NCBI GenBank assembly: GCA_034409055.1
Contig: DAOUMU010000138.1
Coordinates: 1 to 9,245, forward strand
DNA: 9,245 nt
Origin: DAOUMU01 sp034409055
GTDB lineage: Bacteria; Chloroflexota; Anaerolineae; 4572-78; J111
Direction of reading: 5' to 3'
In this document: positions 6,738 through 9,245 of the stretch, piece after piece
Position numbering within the stretch: position 1 is the stretch's first letter
How the letters are laid out: each line of letters begins with the position of its first letter
The notes under the pieces: generated by a model
Database searches by the model: none
Told to the model about the DNA's origin: nothing
The model's input: the letters and a program-made list of their open reading frames with translations, nothing else
Position numbers and translations under genes: made by a program

Positions 6738-6744
6738 ACCATAT

Positions 6745-9174
6745 TTAACGAGTAGGAACTCCGGAGTTACTGCTGGAGTTACCGCTATTACTTTCACCAC
6801 CACCACCACCACTACTACCACTTGGAAATGCTGCCCTCCAGCCAAAGATACGCTCCTCACTCGTTTGACTAATCGTAATATCTTCCAATACTGCTTTATC
6901 TTGTATATTTACCTGACAATCTTCACTGTTGGCCAGAGTTAGACGTATAAGCGTTACTGACCAGGAAAATTGACCATCAAGTGACGCATCTAAAAGCCAA
7001 GCGTGATCAGCTACAGACCAGCTTGTTTGTTTGGTACAAGTATAGTCATACCAAATCTCGTCTACGGCCGCTTTCGGTTTGTAGGGTATGACGATGAGGT
7101 ATTGCTCGTCAGGGGCCAGGGTAGGCTTAACTGGGCTCCATCTCAAAGTGATCTGAGCATCACGGTTTCCAAAAATCACCTCATTGTTTGGCTCTAGAAG
7201 CGTTGGTGCTGGGAGAAGGGGTGGTCGAAGAGTTGGTGTTGATGTCGGTGTGCTGGTCGATGTTGCTGTTGAGGTATTGGTCGGTATGGCTGTTGGCGTG
7301 TTAGTCAGCGTGGGGATGGGGGTATTGGTCGGCGTTGATGTTGATGTGTTGGTTGGGATTGCTGTTGGCGTATGAGTCGGCGTGACGGTGGGAGAGGGGA
7401 TGTTCGTCGGGGTTGGGATGTCGGTTGGCGTGGGTACGAGGGCGATTAAGGGTTGATATGTGCCCTGCTCGTCCCATAAGGCGGTATAAAGTTGGCTATC
7501 GTCGAGTAGCGCTTGTTGTACCCGTGCCTGCCAGCCCTCATCCAAGCTCAATACCGTTTTAAGGTCGGCCAAAGCCCCGTTTGGTTCAGCTAGGGCGACG
7601 TAGGCCAGTCCCCGATCAAAATAAGTGCCCGGATTACGATTATTCAAGCGAATGGCATTGTCATAGGCCGTCACAGCCTGCCTATACTCACGCCGGGCGT
7701 AATGGATTCGCCCCTGTAACCAATACTCAATTTCTGTGGCTAACTTGTCGGCGGCCGGATCAGCCAGTTTACGCAAAGATTGGAGCATCGCCTGGAGCAG
7801 GGCATTATCTTGGTCGTTGTTTTCCAGGTTGGTGTATAGGCCCCTGACCACCGTAATTAACTGATCTTTTACCCCGGATGGATCAGCCAGGGCAAAGAGG
7901 CTACGTTGTTCCTCCGGGTCGAGTTCCTGGAGGAGTTGGCGGGCCCGGTTCTCGTTGCCGGAGAGGTCGAACAATTCGGCCAGGCTGGTCAGGCGCTCCT
8001 CGGCCTTGCCCGCATTTTGGAAGTTTTCAACATGAGTCTGAGCCGAAACTTCAACCGGCGCTGGTTCTGGCCCCCATATCCAGGAAAACCACAAGGTTAG
8101 TAGAAGAAGCAGGGTTAAGATTAGGGCAATCAGGCCCCAGCTCAATTTAAGGGGACGACGGTCGGTTTCGCTACGGACCTCTATCGGCATCTGTGGTAAG
8201 AGATTGGCCTCGATCCAGGCCAGGTTGAAGACTTGATGGTAAATCTCATTACGCACCTGAAGCCGGCCCTGTTCGGCCCGCACCAGGCCAAACAGTTTTA
8301 ACTGATTTTCGGCCTCGGATTGCACATTTTCCAGCACCACTTCCCCTTGATAAACCTGGCAATAGAGGGTGAGTAGTTGGTCTCTCTGCTTGTTGTCAAT
8401 GATGTTGTCGCGTACGAATTTCAGGTTTACCTCTCGCTGAGCCTCCTCTGATAGAAACAGTTTGTCTACCAGCGCATCGACCGCCTGCTCGGTCCACTCT
8501 CTTCTATGATCAAGCTTGGTCATAGCCAGGCACAACTTCTGGGTCAGATAAGGGTGGCCGTTGGTCCAATACATGATCCGGTCGAAAACTGTCTGGCCTT
8601 GTTTGGGGTTGATAGCTTCCAACCCCCTTTGCAATATTCGGGCATCTTCCCGGCCCAGTTCGGTTAAGTTAACTCCCCGGCCAATGTCGAAAGGGGTGTA
8701 GCGATGGTCCTTGATCAGGTCGGCCGGAGTGGCTACCCCCAAGAAGATGAAGCTCAAGCGATTGTAGGTGGGGTCGATGGCCCGGGCGTTATAGGCGGCC
8801 CGAATGGCGGCAAAGAAGTCGTCGGAAAAATCCAGTTTCAGGGTACTGTCGATTTCATCGATGAAGATGACGATTGGAGCTTCAATCTCAGCCAGAACCA
8901 CATCATATAAAAAGTGGGTGAAACGGTCCGCCACACTTAAAGAGGCTCGTTCCTGCCACCAGTCCTGCGGATCCACCGAGAGCTTCAATTGGAGCTTCAA
9001 GCGGGTGATTAAGCCCAGATACCATTCCTCAACGCCAACCCTGGTACCGATCTGGTTCAGATCAATAATAACTGTCTTAACGCCTATCAGAAAAAGTAAC
9101 ACCAAACTGTAACGGTGTAAAACGGGCACAAATCGCAAAAGATGGTAAGAACAGGGTAATAAATAGGGCAACAA
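6745..9174 (-). CDS. AAA-like domain/TPR membrane protein, N-terminus with Walker A missing
   Basis: Up to 809 residues. Residues 33-330 match the AAA-like (AAA_35-type) family known from Chloroflexota and cyanobacteria: TVIIDLNQIGT, Walker B IVIFIDEID (101-109), FLGVATPADLI and YWTNGHPYLTQKL. A single membrane helix (344-367) follows RRPLK, suggesting the ATPase part is inside and the rest outside. Then come helical and TPR-like repeats (about 385-550, clearest at 484-547), a Pro/Thr-rich linker (581-650), an Ig-like domain (about 652-780) and a Gly/Ser tail (784-809). The family's beginning, with the P-loop GxxxxGKS/T, is absent. Residues 1-31 do not look like the family, and the only start there that gives this length is a TTG at 9174 with no ribosome site. 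The gene may be a 5'-truncated pseudogene or start elsewhere. It is probably a signalling or scaffold protein if expressed. Confidence 0.7.
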   Translation of the reverse strand: MLPYLLPCSYHLLRFVPVLHRYSLVLLFLIGVKTVIIDLNQIGTRVGVEEWYLGLITRLKLQLKLSVDPQDWWQERASLSVADRFTHFLYDVVLAEIEAPIVIFIDEIDSTLKLDFSDDFFAAIRAAYNARAIDPTYNRLSFIFLGVATPADLIKDHRYTPFDIGRGVNLTELGREDARILQRGLEAINPKQGQTVFDRIMYWTNGHPYLTQKLCLAMTKLDHRREWTEQAVDALVDKLFLSEEAQREVNLKFVRDNIIDNKQRDQLLTLYCQVYQGEVVLENVQSEAENQLKLFGLVRAEQGRLQVRNEIYHQVFNLAWIEANLLPQMPIEVRSETDRRPLKLSWGLIALILTLLLLLTLWFSWIWGPEPAPVEVSAQTHVENFQNAGKAEERLTSLAELFDLSGNENRARQLLQELDPEEQRSLFALADPSGVKDQLITVVRGLYTNLENNDQDNALLQAMLQSLRKLADPAADKLATEIEYWLQGRIHYARREYRQAVTAYDNAIRLNNRNPGTYFDRGLAYVALAEPNGALADLKTVLSLDEGWQARVQQALLDDSQLYTALWDEQGTYQPLIALVPTPTDIPTPTNIPSPTVTPTHTPTAIPTNTSTSTPTNTPIPTLTNTPTAIPTNTSTATSTSTPTSTPTLRPPLLPAPTLLEPNNEVIFGNRDAQITLRWSPVKPTLAPDEQYLIVIPYKPKAAVDEIWYDYTCTKQTSWSVADHAWLLDASLDGQFSWSVTLIRLTLANSEDCQVNIQDKAVLEDITISQTSEERIFGWRAAFPSGSSGGGGGESNSGNSSSNSGVPTR
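6795..6812. repeat. Six-copy CAC trinucleotide repeat
   Basis: Eighteen bases of CAC units on the plus strand, encoding on the minus strand the Gly run of the AAA-like protein's Gly/Ser tail. Changes in copy number would stay in frame. Confidence 0.7.
7225..7434 (-). repeat. Pro/Thr-rich low-complexity linker
   Basis: Codons 581-650 of the AAA-like protein encode a run built of PT, TNT, STPT and similar units. TPTAIPTNTST appears twice, at residues 602-612 and 626-636, 72 bases apart, with diverged DNA. Such linkers extend the outer domain away from the membrane. The reverse strand reads as a Val/Gly-rich open frame that is only a shadow. Confidence 0.85.
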
Positions 9175-9245
9175 GGCAAAAAGACAAGATTTTAGGCCGA
9201 AAGCACCGAAATTTCTAAAGAAATAGGAAAGAATTAAGTCTTACC
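9085..9245. other. AT-rich edge sequence, possible rearrangement junction
   Basis: Similarity to the AAA-like family ends at about base 9084. Beyond it the sequence becomes clearly richer in A+T, and none of the minus-strand frames gives a P-loop or other family motif. It could be an intergenic region or mobile-element flank brought next to a truncated gene. No terminal repeat or transposase is visible before the window ends. Confidence 0.45.

Noticed and set aside
7184..7375. Val/Gly-rich plus-strand open frame
   Set aside because: It is the reverse strand of the Pro/Thr-rich linker of the AAA-like protein; low complexity explains the absence of stops.
7225..7434. Possible CRISPR or tandem DNA repeat array
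   Set aside because: The repetition is at the protein level (PT-rich linker), in frame, with varying DNA and no constant repeat and spacer lengths.

Overview
The window looks like a piece of a Chloroflexota chromosome, most likely Anaerolineae-like. This rests on protein style rather than any marker gene. One large protein joins an AAA-like domain, one membrane span, TPR helices, a Pro/Thr-rich linker, an Ig-like domain and a Gly/Ser tail. A secreted protein carries an N-terminal carboxypeptidase-regulatory-like domain, a CLCA-type metalloprotease motif, a 'YLPIIL' linker and a jelly-roll module. No RNA gene, CRISPR array, transposase or integrase was found.

Layout. Bases 1-304 hold no convincing gene. 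Bases 305-3879 (+ strand) form a tight three-gene operon with gaps of 3 and 5 bases: a potassium channel with a cytoplasmic RCK (TrkA-N/TrkA-C) domain, a separate soluble RCK protein closely resembling the channel's own, and a double-hotdog acyl thioesterase. The first two probably work together as a ligand-gated K+ channel with gating subunits supplied both in cis and in trans. The thioesterase has no obvious link to K+ transport.

Bases 3929-9174 (- strand, convergent with the operon) hold a cluster of envelope or secreted proteins, read from right to left: an AAA-like/TPR membrane protein missing its P-loop, a small exported protein whose 3' end has been overwritten, and a 618-residue exported protein with a metalloprotease-like fold. 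This cluster shows clear rearrangement. The last 117 codons of the 618-residue gene, plus downstream sequence, occur again at 5806-6195 with 8 mismatches in 365 aligned bases, fused out of frame to the small gene. A 16-base leader motif occurs three times, before the starts of two genes and once just after the last gene.

The most notable points are the decayed or altered enzymatic motifs in the minus-strand cluster (HNFGH instead of HExxH; no Walker A), the recent 3'-end duplication, the split RCK arrangement, and a nine-G tract early in the channel gene where a one-base slip would end translation within about 45 bases. I see no complete, clearly new system.
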